Shown here: positions 1 to 7,376 of the stretch, in pieces
Layout: each line of letters starts with the position of its first letter
Position numbering within the stretch: the stretch's first letter is position 1
Source of the DNA: Ardenticatenaceae bacterium
GTDB taxonomy: Bacteria > Chloroflexota > Anaerolineae > Promineifilales > Promineifilaceae
NCBI GenBank assembly: GCA_020634415.1
Contig: JACKBT010000063.1
Span: 1-18,547 of the forward strand
Direction of reading: 5' to 3'
DNA: 18,547 nucleotides
Translations under genes and position numbers: made by a program
The notes under the pieces: model-generated
What the model was told of the DNA's origin: nothing
Databases searched by the model: none
Seen by the model: only the letters and a program-made list of their open reading frames with translations

Positions 1-84
1 ATTTGGCTGGTTGGCAGCAACCCTATCACAGCCTCATTCTTGGGTTTTTAGGCAGGCTCTTGCAGCCACAAAAAGGAAGTACGT

Positions 85-639
85 GTGTCCCGACAGAACG
101 AAAATTGGCGTGTCTTACAAAAAGAAGTTGCTTTAGAACACCCTTTTGTAAACATATCTATGGAAAAAGTGCGGCTGCCCGACGGACAAGTGATTGACGA
201 TTGGCCCAAGATATACACGCGAGATTATGTAAATGCCCTGGTACTCAACGAAGCTGGCGAAGCCATGATCATTGAAGGCTATAAACATGGCAGCGGTTGG
301 TCGAGTTGGCAAATGGTAGGCGGTTATTTAGAAGAAGGGGAAGACCCTTACACCGCCATTCAGCGCGAACTTTTAGAGGAAACAGGCTACAGTTGCACCA
401 ATTGGCGGTATTTAGGCAGTTACACCATAGATGCCAATCGGCATGTTGGCATTGGGCATTTTTTCTACGCCAGCGGGGCCAAACTCATTGCCCCGCCAAA
501 CCATGATGATTTGGAAGCTTTTACCGTAAACTGGGTCTCTGTTGAAGACCTGAAATACGCCTTGTTAGACGGCCGTATCGGGGTCATCAGCTATGCCACC
601 AACGTGGCCCTGGCCCTCTTGATGATTCAAAAGCACTAA
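85..639 (+). CDS. Nudix hydrolase, ADP-ribose pyrophosphatase-like
   Basis: A 184-residue Nudix hydrolase, a family that cleaves nucleoside diphosphates linked to another group. The complete Nudix box is visible at residues 80-102: G80, E86, then RELLEETGY at 94-102, whose glutamates bind the catalytic Mg2+. The length and the preceding beta-rich segment resemble ADP-ribose/NDP-sugar pyrophosphatases, but the substrate cannot be read from sequence. The GTG start at 85 is chosen because an AAGGAAG ribosome-binding site sits about 5 nt upstream; a longer overlapping frame from position 3 lacks family similarity. It converges on the MttB-family gene with only 10 bp between the two stops and no visible terminator hairpin. 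No promoter is apparent in the 84 bases before it, so it may belong to an operon that starts outside the window. Confidence 0.9.
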   Translation: MSRQNENWRVLQKEVALEHPFVNISMEKVRLPDGQVIDDWPKIYTRDYVNALVLNEAGEAMIIEGYKHGSGWSSWQMVGGYLEEGEDPYTAIQRELLEETGYSCTNWRYLGSYTIDANRHVGIGHFFYASGAKLIAPPNHDDLEAFTVNWVSVEDLKYALLDGRIGVISYATNVALALLMIQKH

Positions 640-649
640 TCTCCCCCCG

Positions 650-2173
650 TTAGTCATACAAATTTAGCTTTTCTAGTTCCTGTTCCCGTCGTGTTACAAA
701 ATCGGTCAACGCCTCTTGCACAGCCACATCCATAAACGGCCGTTCATACGCCTGCAACATCTCCTGCCCCACCAACCGCGCCCGCTGCTGGGTGTCTGGC
801 TTACCCGCCGCTGTCCAGGCATCATAACCAGAGCGGTCGGCAACGGCCGTTTCATAAAAAGCCCCCTCATACCGGGCCAGCGTATGGGACGTGCCAAAAT
901 GATGCCCACCCGCCCCCACCGTGCGAATCATCTCCAGCGCCAACGCCTCCTCATCAATGGCAAAGCCCTGTAAAAAGTGGCACATCATCGCCAGATTTTC
1001 CGCATCAATCACAAACTTCTCCAGCGACGCACTCAGGCCGCCATCCAGCCAGCCCACTGCGTGCATCACCAAATTGGTATGGGCCTGCACCGCCGGCCAC
1101 AAATTCCACATCGTTTCATAAGCAGACTGCGCATCGGCCGTTTTTGCATTCGTCAACCCGCCATTGCCCCGATAAGGCAGCTTGTAAAAGCGGGCTAACT
1201 GCGCCCCCGCCAGCAGTGCCCAGGCCCCCTCCGGCGTGCCAAAAGCCGGGCTGCCACTTTTCATGTCAATATTAGTTGTAAAACCGCCATAAATAACAGG
1301 CGCACCCGGCTTCACCAACTGCGTCAGGGCAATCCCGGCCAATGCTTCCGCATTTTGCTGCGCCAACGCCGCCGCCATCGTCACCGGACTCATCGCGCCA
1401 GCTAAAATAAAGGGCGTAATAAATGTAACCTGCCCCGCACGAGCATAGGTAAGCAGCCCGCCCAACATGCGGTCATCATAGCGCAAGGGGCTGTTCACAT
1501 TGATGACATCGCCAATCACGGGGTCGCCATCCAGATCGCCAAAAACGATCCGCGCCATTTCCACGCAATCAGCGGTGATGATTCGGCCGTGTGCCGCCTC
1601 CATCACAGCTTTATCGGATAGGGTGAACCCGGCATACAGGCGGTGCAAATGGCGCGTGCTGCTGGGGATGTCCTGCGGCGCGACCTGTTCCCATGAGGCA
1701 AAGTGCAGCACGGGACAAATTTGGGACAGTTTGACGAATTGCTCTAAATCGGCGAGGGTGCCGGGGCGACGGCCGTTTTCATCCACCACATACACCATGC
1801 CCCCACACGGGCCAAAGGCAATGTGGTTGGCTCCAATCACCACGTTGTGCGCCGGGTTCCGCGCCCGCCAGGTAAATGTTGGTGGAGCCGTAGCAATGGC
1901 CGCCATCACCAACCCCCGATCCAGCCACACATGCTGCTGGCTGCGATCCACTTTTGCACCAGCTTTCTCCCAAATCGTCAGCACCTCTTCATCCAAAAAG
2001 TCCAGCCCCACCTCCTCCAAAATTCGCATGGAAGCCTCATGCAGCCATTCAATCTGCGCCAGGCTTAAAAACTCGTAAGGTGGCAGCGGATGCTGCACCA
2101 GGCGAAACGCCTGTTTAAGAAGGGGGGACTCTTGCCGCTGCTGGCGGCGCTGCTGACGACGAATGCGGGACAT
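650..2173 (-). CDS. MttB-family (trimethylamine/betaine) corrinoid methyltransferase, pyrrolysine-independent
   Basis: A 507-residue member of the trimethylamine methyltransferase (MttB) superfamily. These TIM-barrel enzymes move a methyl group from a methylated amine to a cognate corrinoid protein. Recognisable segments are the N-terminal helix LHEASMRILEEVG (44-56), the glycine-rich GPCGG stretch (121-125), and GNGGLTNAKTADAQSAYE (336-353), which lies in the region where archaeal MttB carries pyrrolysine. The frame is open with no internal amber codon, so it belongs to the Pyl-lacking branch, whose characterised member MtgB uses glycine betaine. The substrate here is unknown. No corrinoid protein or corrinoid reductase gene is nearby, so its partners must lie elsewhere. 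An AGAGGT ribosome-binding site sits 6 nt before the ATG. It is the last gene of the minus-strand block, after the TauE/SafE permease and a period-7 repeat. The arginine/glutamine-rich N-terminus (residues 3-14) is unusual but looks genuine. Confidence 0.88.
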   Translation of the reverse strand: MSRIRRQQRRQQRQESPLLKQAFRLVQHPLPPYEFLSLAQIEWLHEASMRILEEVGLDFLDEEVLTIWEKAGAKVDRSQQHVWLDRGLVMAAIATAPPTFTWRARNPAHNVVIGANHIAFGPCGGMVYVVDENGRRPGTLADLEQFVKLSQICPVLHFASWEQVAPQDIPSSTRHLHRLYAGFTLSDKAVMEAAHGRIITADCVEMARIVFGDLDGDPVIGDVINVNSPLRYDDRMLGGLLTYARAGQVTFITPFILAGAMSPVTMAAALAQQNAEALAGIALTQLVKPGAPVIYGGFTTNIDMKSGSPAFGTPEGAWALLAGAQLARFYKLPYRGNGGLTNAKTADAQSAYETMWNLWPAVQAHTNLVMHAVGWLDGGLSASLEKFVIDAENLAMMCHFLQGFAIDEEALALEMIRTVGAGGHHFGTSHTLARYEGAFYETAVADRSGYDAWTAAGKPDTQQRARLVGQEMLQAYERPFMDVAVQEALTDFVTRREQELEKLNLYD

Positions 2174-2190
2174 AGGTAGACCTCTAAAAA

Positions 2191-2235
2191 ACGTAAAACG
2201 TAAGCCATTTATGTTTTACGGCTCACGCTTTACGC
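2191..2235. repeat. Period-7 inverted repeat between the TauE/SafE and MttB-family genes
   Basis: The left arm has two heptads (ACGTAAA, ACGTAAG). After a short loop, the right arm has three (GTTTTAC, GGCTCAC, GCTTTAC). The outer 15 bases on each side are complementary at 13 positions, so a cruciform or RNA hairpin is possible. The right arm overlaps the TAA stop of the TauE/SafE gene (complement of 2230-2232). It has no T-tract and is not a typical terminator. Confidence 0.7.
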
Positions 2236-2934
2236 CACTATCAACCGTAAGCCGAGGATGATGAGCATGATGAGGACGAGTTGGCGGAAGTAGTGGGGAT
2301 TGATGCGTTTATCCAGGCTAACGCCAATAATGATGCCCAAGGCAATGGCGGGCAGCGCAAATAGGTAGTTGTGCCATACGGTGCTGGTGATGTTGCCGCT
2401 GAGGGCGTGGCCAACGGCCGATGTGCTGCTGACTAACAAGAAATAGCCTTGTAGATTGCTTTTGAACTCCGCTCGCGGCCATTCCTGGCACGCCCCATAG
2501 ATGATGACGGGCGGGCCGCTGGTGTTATACGCCCCACCCAACATGCCACTGACAAAGCCTAAACTATAAGCCCACAGCGGATGATCGAGTCGGGGCATTT
2601 TGAAACCGATGAGGGTATAGAGGGAGTAGCTGATGAGGACGAGACCGAGAACGGCCGTTACTATCCCCGAATCTACCTGCCGCAAGAAGTATAAACCGAT
2701 GGGAATGCCCAAAATAGCCGTTGCCGCCAACCGCGCCACCGCCCGCAAATTAAAATCCCGCCGATAATAAAGCAGAATCGTAAACTGCGCCGTTATGCCA
2801 ATCAAACTAACCAACGGTGAGGCCGCCCGTATGCCCATCACATTCGCCAGGAGCGAAATTGCCACCAAACCCAAGCCAAAACCGGAAACACTTTGGGTAA
2901 AAATGGCAAGGAAGGTAATGGCGGCGATGGTCAT
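2230..2934 (-). CDS. TauE/SafE-family membrane permease (sulfite/anion exporter family)
   Basis: A 234-residue hydrophobic protein with about seven to eight predicted membrane segments. The N-terminal FTQSVSGFGLGLVAISLLA segment and the mid-protein GFVSGMLGGAYNTSGPP segment are the two pseudo-repeats typical of TauE/SafE (PF01925). This family exports or imports sulfite, sulfoacetate and other small organic or inorganic anions, and the substrate cannot be assigned here. The length is normal. ATG at 2934 is used because it places the first membrane helix at the N-terminus. No Shine-Dalgarno sequence is visible, because a period-8 repeat runs to within a few bases of the start codon. Translation may depend on coupling to the upstream gene or on an unusual initiation. 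It lies between the family-5 binding lipoprotein (69 bp upstream) and the MttB-family gene (56 bp downstream), probably co-transcribed. Confidence 0.85.
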   Translation of the reverse strand: MTIAAITFLAIFTQSVSGFGLGLVAISLLANVMGIRAASPLVSLIGITAQFTILLYYRRDFNLRAVARLAATAILGIPIGLYFLRQVDSGIVTAVLGLVLISYSLYTLIGFKMPRLDHPLWAYSLGFVSGMLGGAYNTSGPPVIIYGACQEWPRAEFKSNLQGYFLLVSSTSAVGHALSGNITSTVWHNYLFALPAIALGIIIGVSLDKRINPHYFRQLVLIMLIILGLRLIVA

Positions 2935-2936
2935 GT

Positions 2937-3012
2937 GGGTAATTGGGTAACTGGGTAACTGGGTAACTGGGTTGCTTCTTTAATTACCCAATTATTTTAT
3001 TACTCAATTACC
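2937..3012. repeat. Period-8 tandem/inverted repeat between the SBP and TauE/SafE genes
   Basis: On the + strand, GGGTAACT-type octads repeat about four times (2937-2973). A short spacer follows, then ATTACCCA-type octads that are roughly the reverse complement (about 2982-3012). The element overlaps the TGA stop of the binding-lipoprotein gene (complement of 3004-3006) and ends against the TauE/SafE start codon. It can fold as an imperfect hairpin in mRNA. Confidence 0.75.
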
Positions 3013-4692
3013 TCCTGTAGAAACTTCCTGCCATTGGGTAACGCCAATGGGGGTTAGGGTGTAATTTTGCAGGCGGGGTTTGACAAGAACGGCCGTTACA
3101 CTGTGACTCATAAACACCACCGGCGCCTGCGCCACCACCATCTGCTCAATGTCGTGGTACAACGCCAGCCTGGTGGGAATATCCCGCTCCACCCGCGCCT
3201 GCTCTAACAGGGCATCTACGTCGGCATAGGCAAAGCCGCTCAAATTTTGCCGCGAACCACTGTGGTACAGCACATCCAAAAAGTTCTGCGGGTCGGGGTA
3301 GTCGGCACACCAGCCGGAAGAGAAAATATGGCCCGTATTACCACTGTACAACTCATCAAAAAAGGTGAAAGGGTCAATGAGAACGGGCTGAATGGTAACG
3401 CCCAAATTATCTTGCCACATGCTGATAACGGCCGTTGCATATGCCCCCACATCATCATACCCCGACATATGAAACGTCAGCGGCGGCAGCTCGCCATACT
3501 CGGCCAACAACTGCCGCGCCCGTTCCGGGTCAAAGGGATAGCCCGTTAGCTCCTCCGAGTAACCCGGCATTCCCGGCGGCAGCGCCCCCCGCGCCACCAG
3601 GCCATTGCCATCCGCAAAAATATCAATCAACTGCTGCTTATCCACCGCATAGTTAAACGCCTGCCGCACGCGCACATCATCAAACGGCGGCACGCGGTTG
3701 TTCAGGCCAATGGTGCTGGTACACATATCTACCGTCATGCGCAGTTCGGCGGCAAGAGGGTTGTTGGGGTCTTGTGCCCGTGCCAGCGCATCGCCGCCAA
3801 TGCCCACCATATCAATCTCGCCCTGCTCATACATGCCCAACGACAAACCGGCTCCCATTAAAATAACCAGATTTTTCACTTGGGCCGGTTCCCGGTAATA
3901 GGCATCATTCCGCGCCAGCACCATCATCTCATCGTCGCGCCACACAGCCAACTTAAATGGCCCTGTGCCGTTTGGCTGGCGTTCCCAATCAGCCTCGGTC
4001 ACGTTTTCCCGATCTACCACAAAGCTGACGGGGTAGGCTAGCTTGGCGAGGAAGTAGATGACAGGGGCCGTGAGGCGCACTTCTAGGGTATGGTCGTCAA
4101 GAGCACGGAGGCCGCTGATGGAATCGGCCGTTCCCGCCAAACGCTCCATCACCCCCGCAATATCCCCCAAATAGGTCTGGGCCGTGTCGGAGCCAATGGC
4201 CGGATCAGTGGCTCGTTCCCAGGAGAAGATGACATCTTGGGCGGTGACGGAACGGCCGTTATGAAACACCGCATTCTTGCGCAAATAAAAGGTATACACC
4301 AGCCCATCCGCACTCACCGTCCAGCCTGCGGCCAGATCAGGCTGCACCTGCAAATCAGTATCCAGCGTCACCAGCCCGCTAAAAACATGCCCCAACGCAT
4401 CGGCCGGGCTGGCGTGGGTTGTAGCCGGATCAAGCGTGCGCGGCTGCCCGCCCCGCAAATAGATGGCCTCCTCCCGCTCCACATCAAATTGCGCTGCCGG
4501 ATTGGTTTCATCCTTGAGTAGACTGCAACTAAGCAGGAAAAATAGGGGGATGAGGAGAAATAAGAGTTGGGTCTGGCGGTTGAAACCGCAGCGACGGCTA
4601 CGAAGTCGGCCTTCGCCGACTTTCTTAGCCCGCATAGGCGGGCTTTGTAATCGTAGGCGCGGTTTCAACCGCTTGGCCTTATATGCCATCAT
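3004..4692 (-). CDS. ABC transporter substrate-binding lipoprotein, family 5 (oligopeptide/nickel type)
   Basis: About 562 residues from the chosen start. It is an extracytoplasmic solute-binding protein of the SBP_bac_5 (OppA/DppA) family, seen in LRGGQPRTLDPATTHASPADA, the following LAAGWTVSADGLVYTFYLR, and FRxDVxF-like HNGRSVTAQDVIFSWERA. A hydrophobic stretch ending in lipobox LLSC makes Cys56 the likely lipidated residue. No permease or ATPase genes are adjacent, so it is an orphan component here. ATG at 4690-4692 is preferred: it overlaps the 3' end of the peptidase gene by 14 nt, suggesting translational coupling, with AGGG about 10 nt upstream. ATGs at 4722 and 4635 are also in frame. 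Residues between the start and the signal peptide are basic and encoded by a palindromic repeat (4576-4672), giving an unusually long n-region before the signal sequence. Confidence 0.85.
   Translation of the reverse strand: MMAYKAKRLKPRLRLQSPPMRAKKVGEGRLRSRRCGFNRQTQLLFLLIPLFFLLSCSLLKDETNPAAQFDVEREEAIYLRGGQPRTLDPATTHASPADALGHVFSGLVTLDTDLQVQPDLAAGWTVSADGLVYTFYLRKNAVFHNGRSVTAQDVIFSWERATDPAIGSDTAQTYLGDIAGVMERLAGTADSISGLRALDDHTLEVRLTAPVIYFLAKLAYPVSFVVDRENVTEADWERQPNGTGPFKLAVWRDDEMMVLARNDAYYREPAQVKNLVILMGAGLSLGMYEQGEIDMVGIGGDALARAQDPNNPLAAELRMTVDMCTSTIGLNNRVPPFDDVRVRQAFNYAVDKQQLIDIFADGNGLVARGALPPGMPGYSEELTGYPFDPERARQLLAEYGELPPLTFHMSGYDDVGAYATAVISMWQDNLGVTIQPVLIDPFTFFDELYSGNTGHIFSSGWCADYPDPQNFLDVLYHSGSRQNLSGFAYADVDALLEQARVERDIPTRLALYHDIEQMVVAQAPVVFMSHSVTAVLVKPRLQNYTLTPIGVTQWQEVSTGGN
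4576..4672. repeat. 97-bp REP/MITE-like palindromic element inside the SBP 5' coding region
   Basis: Perfect 14-nt terminal inverted repeats (4576-4589 and 4659-4672; GCGGTTGAAACCGC and its complement) enclose two internal hairpins. One has an 8-bp stem with a CTTC loop (4603-4622). The other has a 7-bp stem with an ATAG loop (4627-4644). The overall fold resembles a cloverleaf or cruciform. It lies wholly within the open frame of the binding lipoprotein, just before the signal-peptide core. The architecture is that of a dispersed REP or MITE repeat. No transposase is present in the window, so mobility is inferred. Confidence 0.75.
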
Positions 4693-5968
4693 TTTTTCTT
4701 TTCCCTGCCAACCAAAAGCCAACCAGCATCAACGGCATGGCTCCGAGGCCGCAAACAGTAATGCCGCCAGTTTCTTCGGGGGGCGACTCGTTGGCGCTGG
4801 GGGGTGTCGGCAAGCTGGCAGGTGCGCTAAGGGGGACGTAGGTGGGAACGGCAACGGCCGTTAACGGGGTGGGTGTCGGCGGAATCTCACGCGGGGGCAA
4901 GCCCATCGCTTCCCGCCAGGCCAACTCTAAGCCATCCATGTTGAGGTTATAGACGGCCGTTAACGCCTCATCATACCCCTCGCCCGCCGCCAACAGCAAA
5001 ATTAGCTCTTGCATCTTCTCCTGCCCATAGGCATGAAGCATAAAATCCACCACACTGTAGCTCTGGCTGTAGGCAATGCCCGCATCCGTGCTGTGCGACG
5101 AAAACGGCCCCGTCAAACTCCGCAGCGGCTCAAAACTATTATCACGCACACCGTTCTCAATATCTTCCACCACATCCGCTTGCGGTTCACCTTCGGCATA
5201 AACAGCCAGCCCCTCCTCCAACCAGGTTGGCCGCCGCCCCCCCACACAACTGCGCCCAAACTGCCCCACCACCAGATGCGCCAACTCATGCGAAACCGTC
5301 TTCACGCCCCAATCATCGGCAATATTAGCCGGCACACCCATCAAAATGATGTTGTATTCGTCAAAAGCAACGGCTCCGGCCCAATCCTGCACATACAACA
5401 CGGCATTGCGCATGTCGTCGTAATCATCATAAATGTAGAACTGCACGGTGTTTTGCAGTTCGATGCCCATCTCATGTTGCAAGCGATCCAGGCCAGAAAC
5501 GGCCGCTTCCAGCAGCAACGGCCCAATCCGTTCTGGCCCATACCAATTCACCCGCACACCCGCCTCACTCACGGTCTGCCAATCAAAACGATCATCCGTA
5601 AACGTCAATGTTTGCGGCGGGGTGGTGAACTCGTTGCCACTCGTATCCGTCAACGTCCACTGCCACCACATCGCCGCCCCTGGTGGGGGATTACCAGAGC
5701 GGCTCATCACCCACTTCCACTCCAAGTTGTTGCCCGTCACTTCCACCGGCACGGTGGCCGTTGCCTCTAAACAGGTGGTTTTGCTGACATCATAGGTCAA
5801 TTTGGCGGCTGCTAACTCGAAATCGGGGGCGACATCAAGTTCAAAGACAACATCGTTGGGGAAGTTGAGGGTGGCTTCGTTACGGGTAACAGGATCGGCC
5901 GTTTGGGCAACGGCCGTTCCCGTCACCAAAAACATCATAATTAGCCCAACCCAGCAAACACCTTTCAT
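4679..5968 (-). CDS. Secreted, membrane-anchored zinc metallopeptidase (gluzincin, peptidase MA-like)
   Basis: A 429-residue protein. Residues 1-21 form a signal peptide ending at AVAQ. The mature part has a beta-rich region (about 25-125). The catalytic domain follows, with zinc motif HELAH at 227-231 and third-ligand motif WLEEGLAVYAEG at 249-260, the pattern of peptidase MA-like gluzincins. A Pro/Thr/Ser-rich linker (about 359-400) leads to a C-terminal hydrophobic segment (403-421) and the charged tail KRKNDGI, which should anchor it in the membrane with the protease domain outside. The ATG at 5968 is chosen over the longer frame from 6076, because the extra 36 residues read through a period-7 intergenic repeat and precede the signal peptide. 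AAGG lies only 4 nt upstream. Its stop overlaps the start of the binding-lipoprotein gene, hinting at joint peptide release and capture, though the substrate is unknown. Confidence 0.82.
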   Translation of the reverse strand: MKGVCWVGLIMMFLVTGTAVAQTADPVTRNEATLNFPNDVVFELDVAPDFELAAAKLTYDVSKTTCLEATATVPVEVTGNNLEWKWVMSRSGNPPPGAAMWWQWTLTDTSGNEFTTPPQTLTFTDDRFDWQTVSEAGVRVNWYGPERIGPLLLEAAVSGLDRLQHEMGIELQNTVQFYIYDDYDDMRNAVLYVQDWAGAVAFDEYNIILMGVPANIADDWGVKTVSHELAHLVVGQFGRSCVGGRRPTWLEEGLAVYAEGEPQADVVEDIENGVRDNSFEPLRSLTGPFSSHSTDAGIAYSQSYSVVDFMLHAYGQEKMQELILLLAAGEGYDEALTAVYNLNMDGLELAWREAMGLPPREIPPTPTPLTAVAVPTYVPLSAPASLPTPPSANESPPEETGGITVCGLGAMPLMLVGFWLAGKRKNDGI

Positions 5969-5980
5969 TACCCTTAGCAA

Positions 5981-6035
5981 GACTAGAGACTGGAGACCAG
6001 AGACTGACTTAATCTCTAGTTTCCAGTCTCCATTT
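5981..6035. repeat. Period-7 inverted repeat between the MFS and peptidase genes
   Basis: The left arm is exact heptads GACTAGA, GACTGGA, GACCAGA and GACT (5981-6005). The right arm is TCTCTAG, TTTCCAG and TCTCCAT (about 6013-6033), essentially the reverse complement. The element ends at the TAG stop of the MFS gene (complement of 6036-6038). It has no T-tract. Confidence 0.75.
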
Positions 6036-7364
6036 CTACAGCACCACACCCGTCGCATCATTCCCCGCCTCCACAATCGCCCGCTTCACATCCACCTGCC
6101 ATAACAACACCAACCCCACCACAAAAAAGATAATCAGCGACACAATCGCCGACCGCTGCGAACCCGTAATCTGCACCGCCGCCGCAAACGCCAACGGCCC
6201 CAACCACGATGTCCCCCGCTCACTCACCTCATAAAACCCAAAATACTCCGCTTCATGATCCGCCGGAATCATCTGCGAGAAAAGCGAACGACTCAACGCC
6301 TGCGATCCACCCAACACAATCGCCAACACAAAACCCAACACAAAAAGCTGCACCTCATTCGTCAGCAGCACATAGGCGTAAATCACAATCACCGACCAAA
6401 TGCCCAGGCTCATCATAATGGCCCGCTTTGCGCCCACCCGCTGCGCCACATAACCAAACAAAAACGCGCCGCCAAAAGCCACAAACTGAATCATCAACAC
6501 CAAAATCAACAGCGTTTGCGTCGCCACCCCCAACTCATCAGCAGCAAACGCCGTCGCCACCACAATCACCGTCTGAATGCCATCGTTATAAACCAGATAA
6601 GCAATCAAATAACGCAGCGTCATGGGGTATTTGCTGTGAATCTCTTTGAGCGTATGCCAGATTTGGCGCACACCATGCGACAGCAGGTTGGTTCCTGGCG
6701 GCAACTGCCGCGCTGCATCACGCTGGCGCAGCCGCCGCTGCGGAAAAATGTAGGTAAACACCAGCCACCAGACCCCTGCGCTCGCCAAACTAAGGCGCAC
6801 CGCCAGGGATGTATCCTCCATAATTGCCAGCAAGCCAAAATTCAGCAGCAGCAACAGCCCGCCACCGAGATAGCCATAGGCAAACCCCTTGGCACTCACC
6901 CCATCACGCTGGTCAGGCGAGGCAATGTCGGGCAAAAAGGCATTATAAAAAACAATGGCCGCGCCAAAACACAGATTGGCCACCACCATCAGCAAACTTG
7001 CCAGCAGCACGGCCCCATTTGTGCCAATAACAGGCATATCGGCCCGAACAAAAAAGAAGAACAGGGTGGCTGCGCCGCCCACATAGGCAAAGCCCATCAT
7101 CATCTTTTTCTTGAGATTGGTGTAATCGGCCACCGTGCCCAGGATAGGCAGGAAAAACACCTGCAAGAAGACCGACATGGAAGCCGAGAAGGGAAAAATG
7201 GCCGCTGGTTCTATGGGGTTGCCAAAGAGAAACAGGGGCTTATCGCTGGACTCTGCCAGAGCCAGGATGTAGGGGCCAAGCAAAGCGGTTACTACGGTTG
7301 TGCTAAAGGCCGAATTGGCCCAGTCGTACATTGTCCATCCCAAGATTTCGCGCTTATCGTTCAA
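6036..7364 (-). CDS. MFS transporter, UMF1/Atg22-like family
   Basis: A 442-residue polytopic protein with about 12 predicted membrane helices. The signature WTMYDWANSAF at residues 10-20 is the hallmark of the Atg22/UMF1 branch of the major facilitator superfamily. The fungal prototype exports amino acids from the vacuole; bacterial members are mostly uncharacterised. Family assignment is firm, substrate unknown. The start is TTG at 7364, supported by an AGGAG ribosome-binding site 9 nt upstream. That site overlaps the TAG stop of the LCP gene, so the two genes are only 12 bp apart and very likely coupled. A 423-codon open frame on the opposite strand (6255-7526) is treated as a shadow. Confidence 0.87.
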   Translation of the reverse strand: MNDKREILGWTMYDWANSAFSTTVVTALLGPYILALAESSDKPLFLFGNPIEPAAIFPFSASMSVFLQVFFLPILGTVADYTNLKKKMMMGFAYVGGAATLFFFFVRADMPVIGTNGAVLLASLLMVVANLCFGAAIVFYNAFLPDIASPDQRDGVSAKGFAYGYLGGGLLLLLNFGLLAIMEDTSLAVRLSLASAGVWWLVFTYIFPQRRLRQRDAARQLPPGTNLLSHGVRQIWHTLKEIHSKYPMTLRYLIAYLVYNDGIQTVIVVATAFAADELGVATQTLLILVLMIQFVAFGGAFLFGYVAQRVGAKRAIMMSLGIWSVIVIYAYVLLTNEVQLFVLGFVLAIVLGGSQALSRSLFSQMIPADHEAEYFGFYEVSERGTSWLGPLAFAAAVQITGSQRSAIVSLIIFFVVGLVLLWQVDVKRAIVEAGNDATGVVL

Positions 7365-7376
7365 AGTGCCAGTCTC

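Noticed and set aside
650..2173. Pyrrolysine-containing trimethylamine methyltransferase
   Set aside because: There is no in-frame amber codon, so pyrrolysine is not encoded.
2937..3012. Possible CRISPR-like array because of regular repeats
   Set aside because: Units are only 7-8 bp, directly adjacent with no spacers, and are followed by an inverted copy. No cas gene is present.
5009..5770. A 253-codon + strand frame opposite the metallopeptidase gene
   Set aside because: The His/Arg/Pro-rich translation is typical of an antisense frame, and the minus-strand peptidase with HELAH motif and signal peptide is clearly the real gene.
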